DNA of 64,000 bases, taken from assembly GCF_001274935.1 (NCBI RefSeq), contig NZ_LILC01000013.1, forward strand, positions 248,001 to 312,000. Reading direction: 5' to 3'. This DNA is from Priestia koreensis (lineage in GTDB: Bacteria; Bacillota; Bacilli; Bacillales; Bacillaceae_H). Position numbers and translations under genes: made by a program. Under the pieces are notes generated by a model that saw nothing but the letters and a program-made list of their open reading frames with translations, ran no database searches and was not told the DNA's origin. Within the stretch, counting starts at the first letter, position 1. Every line of letters begins with the position of its first letter. Below are positions 48,438 to 57,127 of this stretch, piece after piece.

Positions 48438-48545
48438 CTGTTCATGCTCCTTTAAAATTTCTTCTATCTCTCCTACGTCTCCCTTAGCGTTAATGATTTG
48501 CAAGAGCTCTGTCATTTCCGTGCTTTCTTCTTCGCGTCTGTTCAC
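48420..48545 (-). CDS. small acidic protein, 41 residues
   Basis: A 41-residue Glu-rich ORF (MNRREEESTEMTELLQIINA...EIEEILKEHEQKKEAE), probably helical. It starts with GTG, 8 bases after a perfect AAGGAGGTGG ribosome-binding site. Its last codons lie in the terminator of the convergent gene. No family is recognised. The ribosome-binding site makes it likely to be translated. Confidence 0.6.
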   Translation of the reverse strand: MNRREEESTEMTELLQIINAKGDVGEIEEILKEHEQKKEAE

Positions 48546-48679
48546 CGCACCCACCTCCTTTTTTTTATCATGCCCCAATTCTCCTATTTCTTAAAAATAT
48601 TCGCTTTCTTACACATATGATGTAACTTTTTCCATCACCATCCCGTCTAATTAGTAAGCAACAATGAAAAGGAGATGGG

Positions 48680-49327
48680 ATGAAAATGAAACGATCAATA
48701 CCGCTACTCCTAGTAGCAAGCACTTTTTTAACATTAGCAGCCTGCGGAACAGAAAGTCAGTCTAACCCTCAATCCGCCCCTACAAGTGAAAAGAAACCTG
48801 CTGAAAAAACAGAAGCACCGAAGGACAATGCGTCTACTCCAGATAAAAATAACAAAGTTCGCCTTCCTGAAAAAAAATTGACGTATGAAATGGAAGGCAT
48901 GAAAGAGCAAAAGACAGCCTTCTTAAAGACAAGCAAAAATCAGAACTATACGCTCTATGTTATAGATGGCTATGATCTTACAGAAGAAGAGCCAGGCAAA
49001 GATGTGATTGCGTATGACGAAAATGACAAACTATGGATGAGAGTAGAAGTGCTAGAAAAGGGCCAAGATTTAAGTGATGTAAAAGCAAATTCGCTGGAGA
49101 CGTTAAAAGCAGGATACGGAAACGCAAAGGAAGTAACGGATTTCTCAAACGATAAAAACGATATTGACAGCGTATTTACTGGAGAAAGTAAAACAGAAAA
49201 AGGCGCTGTCTATCTGTTGAAAGAAACAGAAGATCACCCTGCGCTTCGCCTTACGATGTTTGCTCCTCTCGAAACCGAAAGCTTTGAGCCATTTTTAGAA
49301 ATGGCACGCACGATTCAAATTCAATAA
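48680..49327 (+). CDS. lipoprotein
   Basis: A 215-residue exported protein. The lipobox LTLAAC lies at the end of a signal peptide (MKMKRSIPLLLVASTFLT), with the acylated Cys near residue 22. A disordered, Lys/Glu/Pro-rich linker (about 25-65) is followed by a folded domain (about 68-215, LTYEMEGMKEQKTAFLKTSKNQNYTLYV...). No named family is recognised; such lipoproteins are common in Bacillus. AAAGGAGATGG precedes the ATG. Confidence 0.8.
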   Translation: MKMKRSIPLLLVASTFLTLAACGTESQSNPQSAPTSEKKPAEKTEAPKDNASTPDKNNKVRLPEKKLTYEMEGMKEQKTAFLKTSKNQNYTLYVIDGYDLTEEEPGKDVIAYDENDKLWMRVEVLEKGQDLSDVKANSLETLKAGYGNAKEVTDFSNDKNDIDSVFTGESKTEKGAVYLLKETEDHPALRLTMFAPLETESFEPFLEMARTIQIQ

Positions 49328-49328
49328 C

Positions 49329-49361
49329 AAAAAAGGCGTCTCGTGTTCGAGATGCCTTTTT
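49329..49361. terminator. bidirectional intrinsic terminator
   Basis: AAAAAAGGCGTCTCG and CGAGATGCCTTTTTT form the stem with a 4-base loop. Confidence 0.85.
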
Positions 49362-49765
49362 TATGCTGCCTGCTTGCGCTTATACTTCCACATCATATAT
49401 CTATAACGAATGGTACAGCCGATACAGTAGCCCATTAAAGCCACTCCTGCTGCTAGAATGACCATGATACCGAATGTATAACCAAGCACTGATAAATCAA
49501 GTCGAAAGGAAAGAAACGAAATAACTAAGCAAATCGTTGCAATCCATTGATTAAATAATTGCTGTGCAGCATCCTCCATTTGATAAGAGCGCTTCGGTAA
49601 CAATCGGCGTCCTGCCACAATAAGCGGATTTCGTTTGCTAATTAGCGTCGTCACTCCAATCAGAATCGGAAGCAGCAAAATCCAAGATGAAAACAAAAGT
49701 CCAGCTAAAGTCGTTAAAACGATAAAAAGCTGGTTCGTCTGAACAAGCGGTTTTGGAATTCCCAT
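49361..49765 (-). CDS. DUF4395 membrane protein
   Basis: A 134-residue protein with four membrane helices and the family stretch NPLIVAGRRLLPKRS near residue 47, typical of DUF4395. Some relatives are fused to or sit beside thioredoxin-like proteins, but none is adjacent here. GGAGGG precedes the ATG. Unknown role. Confidence 0.75.
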   Translation of the reverse strand: MGIPKPLVQTNQLFIVLTTLAGLLFSSWILLLPILIGVTTLISKRNPLIVAGRRLLPKRSYQMEDAAQQLFNQWIATICLVISFLSFRLDLSVLGYTFGIMVILAAGVALMGYCIGCTIRYRYMMWKYKRKQAA

Positions 49766-49929
49766 GGACGACCCTCCTTTTTATTTATTATACCGATAAG
49801 TTTACTAAGATAAAAGATTTTTGTTTGAACGAGGAGCGCTTCTCCTTTTTCACGAGCTCCATTCTTACGTGCAGAAGCCCTCTACGAATAGAGGGAAAAA
49901 TTCCCTCTCTAAAAAAATCCCGGTTACAT

Positions 49930-49954
49930 GTTTGACTTCATTCACAGAGGGAAC
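49930..49954 (+). promoter_or_regulatory. sigma-B promoter
   Basis: GTTTGA (49930-49935), 13-bp spacer, GGGAAC (49949-49954), 43 bp before the DJ-1-type gene. A perfect palindrome (AGAGGGAA-AAA-TTCCCTCT, about 49889-49907) lies just upstream. Confidence 0.65.
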
Positions 49955-49996
49955 ACTTTATCTAGAATTTACAAGATGAAAGGATGACTTAACACG

Positions 49997-50671
49997 ATGA
50001 GTACAAACGAAAAAATCTTAATGGTTGTAACGAACGGACATACAATGGAAAACGGAGAGCTTGCTGGTATTTGGTTAACTGAGTTCTCTGAAGCATATCT
50101 AGAATTTAAAAACGCTGGTTATGAAGTTGAGGTAGCAAGTCCAAAAGGCGGCAAGTCTCCTGTGGACCCAAACAGCTTAACGGATGATGTAACAGCTGAA
50201 GATAAAGAGGCAGGTAAACTGTTAGAAGAAACAAAACGCTTGTCTGACGTAAGTTCTCAAGAATTCGCAGGTATTTTTGTCCCAGGTGGACACGGTACAA
50301 TGTTTGATTTCCCAGAAGACGCACACTTACAGCGTCTCCTAACAGAGTTTGCGGAAGACGACAAACTAATTGCGGCGGTATGTCACGGGCCGGCGGCTCT
50401 TGTTGGTGGGAAACGTGCAAACGGCGAACCAATCGTAAAAGGTAAAAAAGTTACGTCATTCACAGACGCTGAAGAGGCAGATACGAAGCTTGATAAATAT
50501 ATGCCTTTCTTACTTGAAACAAAGCTTCGTGAACTTGGTGCAGAGTTTGTAGCAAAGGATAACTGGACAGATCATATTGAAGTTGACGGCAAGCTTCTTA
50601 CAGGTCAAAATCCACAGTCTACGATTAGCTTAGCAAAACAATTTATTCGCGTTTTAAAAGACGGTAAATAA
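49997..50671 (+). CDS. Hsp31-like DJ-1/PfpI-family stress protein
   Basis: A 224-residue class I glutamine amidotransferase-like protein. The nucleophile Cys is in AAVCHGPAALV (about residue 131) with the following His. The conserved Glu is in NGELAGIWLTEF (near the N-terminus), and FVPGGHGTMFDF is typical. It matches the Hsp31/glyoxalase III-like branch (YDR533C type) rather than the shorter YfkM. Likely activities are glutathione-independent methylglyoxal removal, deglycation or holdase. The sigma-B promoter upstream fits a stress role. Confidence 0.8.
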   Translation: MSTNEKILMVVTNGHTMENGELAGIWLTEFSEAYLEFKNAGYEVEVASPKGGKSPVDPNSLTDDVTAEDKEAGKLLEETKRLSDVSSQEFAGIFVPGGHGTMFDFPEDAHLQRLLTEFAEDDKLIAAVCHGPAALVGGKRANGEPIVKGKKVTSFTDAEEADTKLDKYMPFLLETKLRELGAEFVAKDNWTDHIEVDGKLLTGQNPQSTISLAKQFIRVLKDGK

Positions 50672-50673
50672 TA

Positions 50674-50711
50674 AAAAAATGCCTCTTCCACTTGGAAGGG
50701 GCATTTTTTTA
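50674..50711. terminator. bidirectional intrinsic terminator
   Basis: AAAAAAATGCC and GGCATTTTTTT arms with an inner CTTCC/GGAAG. Confidence 0.85.
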
Positions 50712-51860
50712 TTTTAAATCGAGAAGTTTTTGCTTCAAGTCGATTTCCATCTGATGAAGCTCTTGTTCAGCACTGTGACGCTTTGAGCGACCTTCTTGCT
50801 GAATTTGTAGCACTTCCTCAAGCGTTGTTAGCAAGTTTTCCTGCGTCTTTTTCAACGTTTCAATATCTACTACTCCGCGCTCATTCTCTTTTGCAACTTC
50901 GACCGTATTCTGCTTTAACATTTCCGAATTTCGCGTGAGAAGCTCATTTGTCGTTTTTGACACTTGGCGCTGCGCTTCCATCGCTCGCTTTTGACGCAGT
51001 AGCGTCATCGAGATGACGATTTGGTTTTTCCACAGCGGCACCGCTGTTAGAATGGAGCTTTGAATTTTCTCTACTAACGTCTGGTTCACTTCTTGAATGA
51101 GACGAATTTGGGGTGCGCTTTGAATTGCAATTTGACGACTTAGCTTCAAGTCATGAATTCGCTTATCCAGACGATTCATAAACTGATTTAAATCGTTTAC
51201 TTCCTGCACTTTTAAATAATCTTGGCCGTCCTTCGCCTGAGACTGTAAGGCTGGAAGCGTTTCGCTCTGCAACTGTTCAAGCTTATACTCAGCCCCGGCG
51301 ATATAAATATTTAACGCTTCATAGTATTGTTTGTTTTTCTCATATAAATTTTCTAACATCATAATGTCGCGGTACAATAGCTGACGCGACCCTTCTAGCT
51401 TGTCGGAAATTTTGTCGATCTCTACGTTAATGCTTTGATATTTTGACAAAATGCTTTGAACAGGCTTTGACACACCGGAAAAGAGTTTGCCGATCACACC
51501 TTTTCGCTTCATCCCGAACTCATCTGGGTTCACTTGATTAATTTTCAGCATCAGCTCGGTAATGACATCACCGACGGGACCTGCATCCTTTGTTTGCACG
51601 TGCTTTAAGACAGACTGTGAGAAATGAGAAAGCTCTGACTGTGCAGCGGTTCCGTATTGCAAGATGGCCTGCTGATTTTTATAATCAATTTGTTCGGCAA
51701 TTTTTTTCGCCTTTTCCTGATGCTCAGGTGTTAAATAAGCAAACGACTTCTTCGGTTTTTCCTGTTGTAAAGAGGTTTCCTTCTCTTCTTGGATCGTCGG
51801 CATCGCAAACGGATCATCCAATAATTCATCAAGGCTGTGTTTTGACTCAAATTCCTTCAT
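50709..51860 (-). CDS. yaaN: toxic anion resistance protein (TelA/YaaN family)
   Basis: A 383-residue, nearly all-helical protein of the TelA family. Typical text includes LMLKINQVNPDEFGMKRKGVIGKLF, YQSINVEIDKISDKLEGSRQLLYRDIMMLENLYEKNK and VPLWKNQIVISMTLLRQKRAMEAQRQVSKTTNELL. It follows the xpaC gene by 20 bp on the same strand, the same order as xpaC-yaaN of B. subtilis. TelA-type proteins are linked to tellurite, lantibiotic and envelope-stress resistance, by an unknown mechanism. Confidence 0.85.
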   Translation of the reverse strand: MKEFESKHSLDELLDDPFAMPTIQEEKETSLQQEKPKKSFAYLTPEHQEKAKKIAEQIDYKNQQAILQYGTAAQSELSHFSQSVLKHVQTKDAGPVGDVITELMLKINQVNPDEFGMKRKGVIGKLFSGVSKPVQSILSKYQSINVEIDKISDKLEGSRQLLYRDIMMLENLYEKNKQYYEALNIYIAGAEYKLEQLQSETLPALQSQAKDGQDYLKVQEVNDLNQFMNRLDKRIHDLKLSRQIAIQSAPQIRLIQEVNQTLVEKIQSSILTAVPLWKNQIVISMTLLRQKRAMEAQRQVSKTTNELLTRNSEMLKQNTVEVAKENERGVVDIETLKKTQENLLTTLEEVLQIQQEGRSKRHSAEQELHQMEIDLKQKLLDLK

Positions 51861-51880
51861 GCTTATTCCCTCCTGTCCTA

Positions 51881-52531
51881 TTACTCAATCTTTTTTGTAG
51901 AAGTTGGTCTCCATCGCTTCTCGTCCTCAAACGCATCTTTTAAAATCTTCAATTCTATATTTAAGTTTTCCATATCACTTTCAAGCGCCTTTTTTAACAA
52001 ACGATCGTATTTATTAACCATTTCATCAATCATCTCTTCGGCGTCTCGAAGCGCATCACGTACTTCTATGTTTTTCGTTGGTTTTGTCGCTAAAAATAAG
52101 TAGCGCTCAATGACGGTCACGGTAGAGGGTAAATACGTTTGAAAAAATGGCTGAGTATCTACGTACCGGATAGGCTCTTTATCCACCATATCAATGATGC
52201 TTTTTGCCACTTTATATAGCTTTGTCAGCTGCATCCACATCGTGACAGACCGTACTTTAAAACGACTGCTGCCAATCATTTTTAAATGCTTCTTTGCTTC
52301 ACGTACTTGATGTTTGATATACGCAATTTCTTCTTTATATGGATCTCGTTTCGTTAATTTCTTAATCACGAGCGCCCCTCCTGTTGTCGTCATCAGTGCT
52401 CCTGACACGCCTACACCTGAAACGGCCGATAGCCACATATTCATATCTAAACCGTAGTGAAAAGCGGGGATCGATAAAAGCCCGATTCCACCTGCCGAAC
52501 TGCTCCATTTTATCATTTGAGAAACTTTCAT
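51881..52531 (-). CDS. xpaC: XpaC-family membrane protein
   Basis: A 216-residue protein with two N-terminal membrane helices (GIGLLSIPAFHYGLDM and LSAVSGVGVSGALMTTTGGAL) and a helical cytoplasmic domain. It matches XpaC (annotated 5-bromo-4-chloroindolyl phosphate hydrolysis protein), which is paired with YaaN in Bacillus. The ATG at 52531 follows AGGAGG by 9 bases. A promoter candidate (TTGAGG-N16-GATAAA, minus strand) lies upstream. Confidence 0.8.
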   Translation of the reverse strand: MKVSQMIKWSSSAGGIGLLSIPAFHYGLDMNMWLSAVSGVGVSGALMTTTGGALVIKKLTKRDPYKEEIAYIKHQVREAKKHLKMIGSSRFKVRSVTMWMQLTKLYKVAKSIIDMVDKEPIRYVDTQPFFQTYLPSTVTVIERYLFLATKPTKNIEVRDALRDAEEMIDEMVNKYDRLLKKALESDMENLNIELKILKDAFEDEKRWRPTSTKKIE

Positions 52532-52667
52532 ATGCACGTTCCTCCTAATTCTATCAACCATTTTCTTCTAATTGTATCCATTTTATCACACCTTCACATG
52601 AAACCTCAAAGGTTGTGAGTATTCCTCTTACTTATACGAATAGAACAGAAATAGGTTTCAGAAAAAC

Positions 52668-52702
52668 AAAAAAAGAACGTGAGCACATCACGTCCTTTTT
52701 TT
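52668..52702. terminator. bidirectional intrinsic terminator
   Basis: GGACGTGA and TCACGTTC arms, flanked by A7 and T7. It ends the yfmJ-like transcript. Confidence 0.8.
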
Positions 52703-52712
52703 GGAAAGAATC

Positions 52713-53720
52713 TTATTCAGCTACTTTTACAATTTGCTTCCCAAGGTTTTCGCCTTTAAATAGACCAAGGAATGCATCCGGTACATTTTCAAATCCGTCT
52801 ACGATGTTCTCTGCGTATTTGATTTTCCCTTGTGACACCCACTCGCCTAATTGCTTCATGCCTTCTCCGAAATGCTCTGCATAATCATTTACGATGAACC
52901 CTTTCATTAGGGCACTGTTCATGAGAAGACGCGTTTGGATACGTGGTCCTACGTCCACCTTTTCAAGGTTGTACATTGAGATTTGGCCACATAATGGGAT
53001 ACGTGCACCTTTGTTGAACAACGATGCGACCGCATCTGAAATTTCGCCACCAACGTTTTCAAAGTATACGTCCACACCGTCTGGACATGCTTTTTTCAAG
53101 TCAGCGCGAATGTTTTCCGTTGTTTTGTAGTTAATGACTTCATCAAAGCCAAGCTCTTCTTTTAAATATTGAATTTTCTCTTCAGATCCCGCAATTCCGA
53201 CAACGCGAGCACCTTTGATTTTTGCGATTTGTCCTACGACCATTCCTACTGCACCAGCTGCTCCTGATACGACAACCGTTTCCCCCTCTTTAGGCTGACC
53301 GATGTCTAACAGCCCGAAATAAGCTGTTAATCCTGGCATTCCTAGTACGCCAAGTGCTGTAGAAATTGGTGCGACGTTTGGATCAATTTTTTGAAGGTGT
53401 TTTGCTTTTACAGTGATGTGGCGTTTCCATGGTAGGTATCCCACTACATAGTCACCTTTTTGCAAGTGATCGACCGTAGACTCTTCCACACGACCGACAA
53501 TGCCACCGTTTAATGGTTCGTTTACTTGAAATGGTGGTACATATGATTTGGCATCATTCATACGAGAGCGCATATACGGATCAACTGATAGGTATAGCGT
53601 TTGAAGAAGCACTTCTCCTTCTTTCGGTGCTTTTACTTCTGTTTCCTCGTACTTGAATGTGTCTGTTGTTGGCATTCCTTTTGGACGTTCTGCTAAAAGT
53701 ATTTGTTCGTTTTTCATCAT
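52713..53720 (-). CDS. yfmJ: NADP-dependent MDR oxidoreductase (YfmJ-like)
   Basis: A 335-residue medium-chain reductase of the leukotriene B4/CurA type. The opening NEQILLAERPKGMPT, the conserved LSVDPYMRSRMND, the Rossmann motif VVVSGAAGAVGMVVGQIAK and the GVDVYFENVGGEI stretch are diagnostic. It lacks zinc ligands. It probably reduces enones or quinones. The ATG at 53720 follows TTAGGTGG. A long leader (about 170 nt), starting at a promoter covered by a palindromic operator, precedes it. Confidence 0.85.
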   Translation of the reverse strand: MMKNEQILLAERPKGMPTTDTFKYEETEVKAPKEGEVLLQTLYLSVDPYMRSRMNDAKSYVPPFQVNEPLNGGIVGRVEESTVDHLQKGDYVVGYLPWKRHITVKAKHLQKIDPNVAPISTALGVLGMPGLTAYFGLLDIGQPKEGETVVVSGAAGAVGMVVGQIAKIKGARVVGIAGSEEKIQYLKEELGFDEVINYKTTENIRADLKKACPDGVDVYFENVGGEISDAVASLFNKGARIPLCGQISMYNLEKVDVGPRIQTRLLMNSALMKGFIVNDYAEHFGEGMKQLGEWVSQGKIKYAENIVDGFENVPDAFLGLFKGENLGKQIVKVAE

Positions 53721-53897
53721 GGTTCCCACCTAACATCATAAATTTTTTAATAGGTACAACTCGTATTTTGTCATTTATGACCCTTCTCATTCAAACAAAA
53801 TGCTTATGTAAGTTGAAGCCTATATTCTCTCTATACCCTTTTTCGACTTTTTATGATCATTTTCCTCCTCAAAAATGGAAGCGTTCATAAAATAATT

Positions 53898-53926
53898 ACT
53901 ATACTGATCGGTATAGTGGTTCTCAA
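53898..53926 (-). promoter_or_regulatory. promoter with TetR-type palindrome for yfmJ
   Basis: Minus strand: TTGAGA (53926-53921), 17-bp spacer, TATAGT (53903-53898). ACTATACTGATCGGTATAGT (53898-53917) is palindromic at 18 of 20 positions and covers the spacer and -10, as TetR-family operators do. Confidence 0.6.
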
Positions 53927-53929
53927 GTC

Positions 53930-53963
53930 AAAAAAGAAGCACGTCGAAAACTCGACGTGCTTC
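53930..53963 (-). terminator. intrinsic terminator of copA
   Basis: AGAAGCACGTCGA and TCGACGTGCTTCT form a perfect 13-bp stem with a 4-base loop and T6 on the minus strand. Confidence 0.9.
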
Positions 53964-53971
53964 TAACAAAC

Positions 53972-56353
53972 TTATTTTACGCGCTGTAGTCTTAGCGCAT
54001 TAAGTACAACCGATACAGAACTGAACGCCATTGCGGCTCCTGCTACCCACGGTGCTAAAAGACCAATGGCTGCGATCGGAATACCAAGCGTATTATACCC
54101 CATCGCCCAGAAGAGGTTTTGCTTAATGTTCCGGATGGTTAGCTTACTCATATGCACGGCATCAGCAATTCCGTTCAAATCACCGCGCATTAACGTAATA
54201 TCCGCTGCTTCCATCGCCACATCTGCTCCTGTACCAATTGCCATGCCAATATCAGCTGTGGCAAGAGCAGGAGCATCATTAATGCCATCGCCTACCATCG
54301 CGACTTTTTTACCTTGTGCTTGCAGTGCTTTTACTTCATTTGCTTTTTGCTCAGGTAAAACTTCCGCAATGACGTGCTTAATGCCAGCTTGTTTGGCAAT
54401 CGCTTCTGCAGTAAGCCTGTTATCACCTGTAATCATTAACACATCAAGACCTAGCTGCTGTAGTCGACGAATGCCTTCTTTTGATGATTCTTTCATCGTA
54501 TCTGCGACTGCGATCATGCCTGCATATTGACCCCCGACTGCCGCAAGCATGACCGTTTTTCCCTCTGCTTCAAGCCTGTTTTTTTCTTCTAGAATCGGCT
54601 CAATCGCAATTCCATGATCGTTCATGAGTCGAACCGTCCCAACAAGCACGTTCTCTCCCTGCACATCTGCTTTGATTCCGTACCCGGGAATCGTTTCAAA
54701 GTTCGAAACCGAAAGTTCCATGTCGACTTCTAGACCACGCACAATCGCTGCTGCAAGCGGATGTTCGGATTGCTTTTCCGCAGCACGTACATACGGAAGA
54801 AACGATTTGTCTCCGATAATATCCGTTACTTCGGGTTCTCCTTTTGTAATGGTACCCGTTTTATCGAGCACAATCGTCGTAATGCCCTGCGTAGCTTCTA
54901 AATGTTCGCCACCCTTAAAAAGAATCCCCTTCTCAGCCGCTCGTCCTGAACCAGCCATAATGGATGTCGGTGTTGCAAGTCCAAGCGCACACGGACACGC
55001 AATAACGAGAACCGCGATGAGTTTTTCTAGAGCACCTGCGAAGTCACCTGGCTGTACGACGAAGTACCAGATGATAAAGGTTAACACGGCAAGACCAACC
55101 ACAATGGGTACGAAGATGCCGGAAATTTTGTCGGCCATGCGCTGAATTGGCGCTTTTGATCCCTGTGCTTCTTCGACGACTTTTATAATTTGCGCAAGCG
55201 CCGTCTCTTTTCCTACCTTCGTTGCTTCCACTTTTAGAAAGCCGTTTTTATTTATCGTTGCGCCAATCACCTCATCACCAGGGAATTTATCCACTGGGAT
55301 ACTTTCACCTGTCAGCATTGACTCATCAACCGCGGAACGTCCGTCGATAATTCGACCGTCTACTGGGATCTTTTCACCTGGACGCACAGAGATAAGATCC
55401 CCACGCGTAATCTCTTCAATCGGTACTTCCGTTTCCTCACCGTTTCTTACAACAAGAGCAGTTTTTGCTTGAAGTCCCATGAGCTTCTTAATCGCTTCGG
55501 ATGAACGACCCTTTGCTTTCGCCTCAAACAACTTGCCAAGTAAAATAAGCGTAATTAAAATAGCACTCGTCTCATAATAAAGCTGTGTGGCTCCGTGATG
55601 ACCGAGCGATTGAAAGGATAAATAAAGACTGTAAAAATAAGCGGCGGATGTTCCGAGTGCTACGAGTACATCCATGTTGGCACTTTTATTGCGAAGCGCT
55701 TTGAATGCTCCTACATAAAACTGCATCCCAATGATGAGCTGTACCGGCGTAGCAAGCGTCAGCTGAAACCACGGATTCATAAAAATCTCCGGAACATAAA
55801 TGAACGATGTAAAGGAAAAGTGACCAACCATCGCCCATAAAAGAGGAAGTGACAATAAAAGGGACACGAAAAACTTCCACTGCTGCTTTTTAATCGCTTT
55901 TTCACGGTGGTCCACTTCTGACTTCTCTCTTTTAGTCGAAGCACCATAACCAAGCTTACCTACCTTCTCAATCACATCTGCTTCGCTCATAACGGATGGA
56001 TTGTATTCGACGGTTGCAGATTCTAGCGCTAAGTTCACGTTTGCTTTAAATACGCCTTCCATTTTGTTCAGACCCTTTTCAATTCGGTTTGAACAAGCGG
56101 CACACGTCATACCCGTAATGACGAAGTCAGCTTTCTCTCTTACTACACCATATCCAAGCTTTTCTATTTTTTCCTCGAAAGCTTTTGGGTTCGTGACAGA
56201 CGGGTCATACTTGACCGTGGATCTTTCTAAAGCTAAATTTACGTTTGCCTCTTCCACTCCGTCCATTTTGTTTAGACCTCGTTCAATTCGGTTCGAACAA
56301 GCGGCACACGTCATCCCTGTTACTTGAAAAGTAGTTTCTTTTGTCTGTGACAT
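53972..56353 (-). CDS. copA: copper-exporting P1B-type ATPase CopA
   Basis: A 793-residue P1B-1 ATPase. Two N-terminal HMA domains each carry [12 protein letters not shown] (about residues 13-24 and 81-92). Eight membrane helices follow, with the metal-binding CPC in [13 protein letters not shown] (about 452), the phosphorylated Asp in [12 protein letters not shown] (about 494), the ATP-binding HP motif in SEHPLA, and [10 protein letters not shown]. It exports Cu(I). It is the third gene of csoR-copZ-copA but has its own CsoR-type operator just upstream. Confidence 0.95.
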   Translation of the reverse strand: MSQTKETTFQVTGMTCAACSNRIERGLNKMDGVEEANVNLALERSTVKYDPSVTNPKAFEEKIEKLGYGVVREKADFVITGMTCAACSNRIEKGLNKMEGVFKANVNLALESATVEYNPSVMSEADVIEKVGKLGYGASTKREKSEVDHREKAIKKQQWKFFVSLLLSLPLLWAMVGHFSFTSFIYVPEIFMNPWFQLTLATPVQLIIGMQFYVGAFKALRNKSANMDVLVALGTSAAYFYSLYLSFQSLGHHGATQLYYETSAILITLILLGKLFEAKAKGRSSEAIKKLMGLQAKTALVVRNGEETEVPIEEITRGDLISVRPGEKIPVDGRIIDGRSAVDESMLTGESIPVDKFPGDEVIGATINKNGFLKVEATKVGKETALAQIIKVVEEAQGSKAPIQRMADKISGIFVPIVVGLAVLTFIIWYFVVQPGDFAGALEKLIAVLVIACPCALGLATPTSIMAGSGRAAEKGILFKGGEHLEATQGITTIVLDKTGTITKGEPEVTDIIGDKSFLPYVRAAEKQSEHPLAAAIVRGLEVDMELSVSNFETIPGYGIKADVQGENVLVGTVRLMNDHGIAIEPILEEKNRLEAEGKTVMLAAVGGQYAGMIAVADTMKESSKEGIRRLQQLGLDVLMITGDNRLTAEAIAKQAGIKHVIAEVLPEQKANEVKALQAQGKKVAMVGDGINDAPALATADIGMAIGTGADVAMEAADITLMRGDLNGIADAVHMSKLTIRNIKQNLFWAMGYNTLGIPIAAIGLLAPWVAGAAMAFSSVSVVLNALRLQRVK

Positions 56354-56367
56354 GACCTCTCCTCCTC

Positions 56368-56384
56368 ATACCTATGTAGGGTAT
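56368..56384 (-). promoter_or_regulatory. CsoR-type operator before copA
   Basis: Minus strand ATACCCTACATAGGTAT resembles the CsoR site of Bacillus copZA (TACCC...GGGTA dyad). It lies 15-31 bp before the copA start codon. Confidence 0.6.
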
Positions 56385-56401
56385 ATTTATTCGTTAAAGA
56401 G

Positions 56402-56425
56402 AGCGTGCTAACCAGTTAGCACGCC
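56402..56425. terminator. hairpin between copZ and copA
   Basis: GCGTGCTAAC and GTTAGCACGC form a perfect 10-bp stem with a 2-base loop but only a weak T tail. It is a partial terminator or processing site that may set copZ above copA. Confidence 0.6.
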
Positions 56426-56432
56426 TTTTCAT

Positions 56433-56639
56433 TCATGCTACATCATAGCCTTGATCATCAATCGTTTCTTTGATTGTATCAAGACTCACTTTTGCTGCGT
56501 CGTATGCTACATCCACTTTACCTGATTCAAGGTGTACAGTGACATTCGACACGCCTGCTAGCTCTCCTACACTACCTTCTACAGCTTTTACACAATGACC
56601 ACAAGACATTCCTTGTACTTGTAACGTTACGTTTTCCAT
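56433..56639 (-). CDS. copZ: copper chaperone CopZ
   Basis: A 68-residue HMA protein with the copper-binding GMSCGHCVKAVEG (residues 10-22) and the typical beta-alpha-beta-beta-alpha-beta length. It delivers Cu(I) to CopA. The ATG at 56639 follows AAAGGAGAG. It lies 39 bp after csoR. Confidence 0.95.
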   Translation of the reverse strand: MENVTLQVQGMSCGHCVKAVEGSVGELAGVSNVTVHLESGKVDVAYDAAKVSLDTIKETIDDQGYDVA

Positions 56640-56678
56640 TTCACTCTCTCCTTTTATGATCAAAAATGATGGCTTCTT

Positions 56679-57011
56679 TTATTTTTTCATAAGGCGCTGC
56701 ATTGTGACAAGTAATTCGTCTACAACTTCTAATTCCCCGTCTTGAATACGTTCAACCACGCAATTCTTCATATGACCTTCTAACAGAATTTTGGATACTC
56801 CGTTTAGCGCAGATTGAATGGCTGAGATCTGTGTGATCACATCATCACAGTACGTATCTCGCTCAATTAAACCTTTCACTCCTCGGATTTGTCCTTCAAT
56901 TCGATTTAAACGCGTCACAAGATTTTTTTTCGTTTCTTCTGAATGATGACTTTTACGCGCAGAATGACAGCTTTCTCCTGCATTCATCACTTCTTCGTGT
57001 TTCTCTGACAT
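56679..57011 (-). CDS. csoR: copper-sensing repressor CsoR
   Basis: A 110-residue CsoR/DUF156 protein. The family stretch LVTRLNRIEGQIRGVKGLIERDTYCDDVI includes the first copper-ligand Cys, and EGHMKNCV provides the His and second Cys. An N-terminal extension with Cys/His (GESCHSARKSHH) is common in Bacillus members. It represses the operon and releases DNA on Cu(I) binding. The ATG at 57011 follows AAGGAGG. Confidence 0.95.
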   Translation of the reverse strand: MSEKHEEVMNAGESCHSARKSHHSEETKKNLVTRLNRIEGQIRGVKGLIERDTYCDDVITQISAIQSALNGVSKILLEGHMKNCVVERIQDGELEVVDELLVTMQRLMKK

Positions 57012-57037
57012 CGCAGCAGCCCTCCTTGTTTTCAATT

Positions 57038-57060
57038 TACCATACCCCCCTATAGTATGC
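57038..57060 (-). promoter_or_regulatory. CsoR-type operator before csoR
   Basis: Minus strand GCATACTATAGGGGGGTATG contains the G/C-rich dyad typical of CsoR sites (TAC...GGGGGTATGG). It lies 27-49 bp before the csoR start. Confidence 0.65.
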
Positions 57061-57087
57061 AAGATAATTGTTTAGCCTTCTAGACAA

Positions 57088-57127
57088 CAAAAAAAGTAAG
57101 GAAGGGATCACTCCCCCCTCCTTACTT
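57088..57127. terminator. intrinsic terminator
   Basis: AAAAAGTAAGGA and TCCTTACTTTTT arms enclose a GGG/CCC inner stem, with T7 on the minus strand. It ends the ltaS transcript. Confidence 0.85.

Noticed and set aside
54066..55145. Long plus-strand frames antisense to copA
   Set aside because: Mirror frames of a highly biased gene: no start signals, compositions typical of antisense translation.
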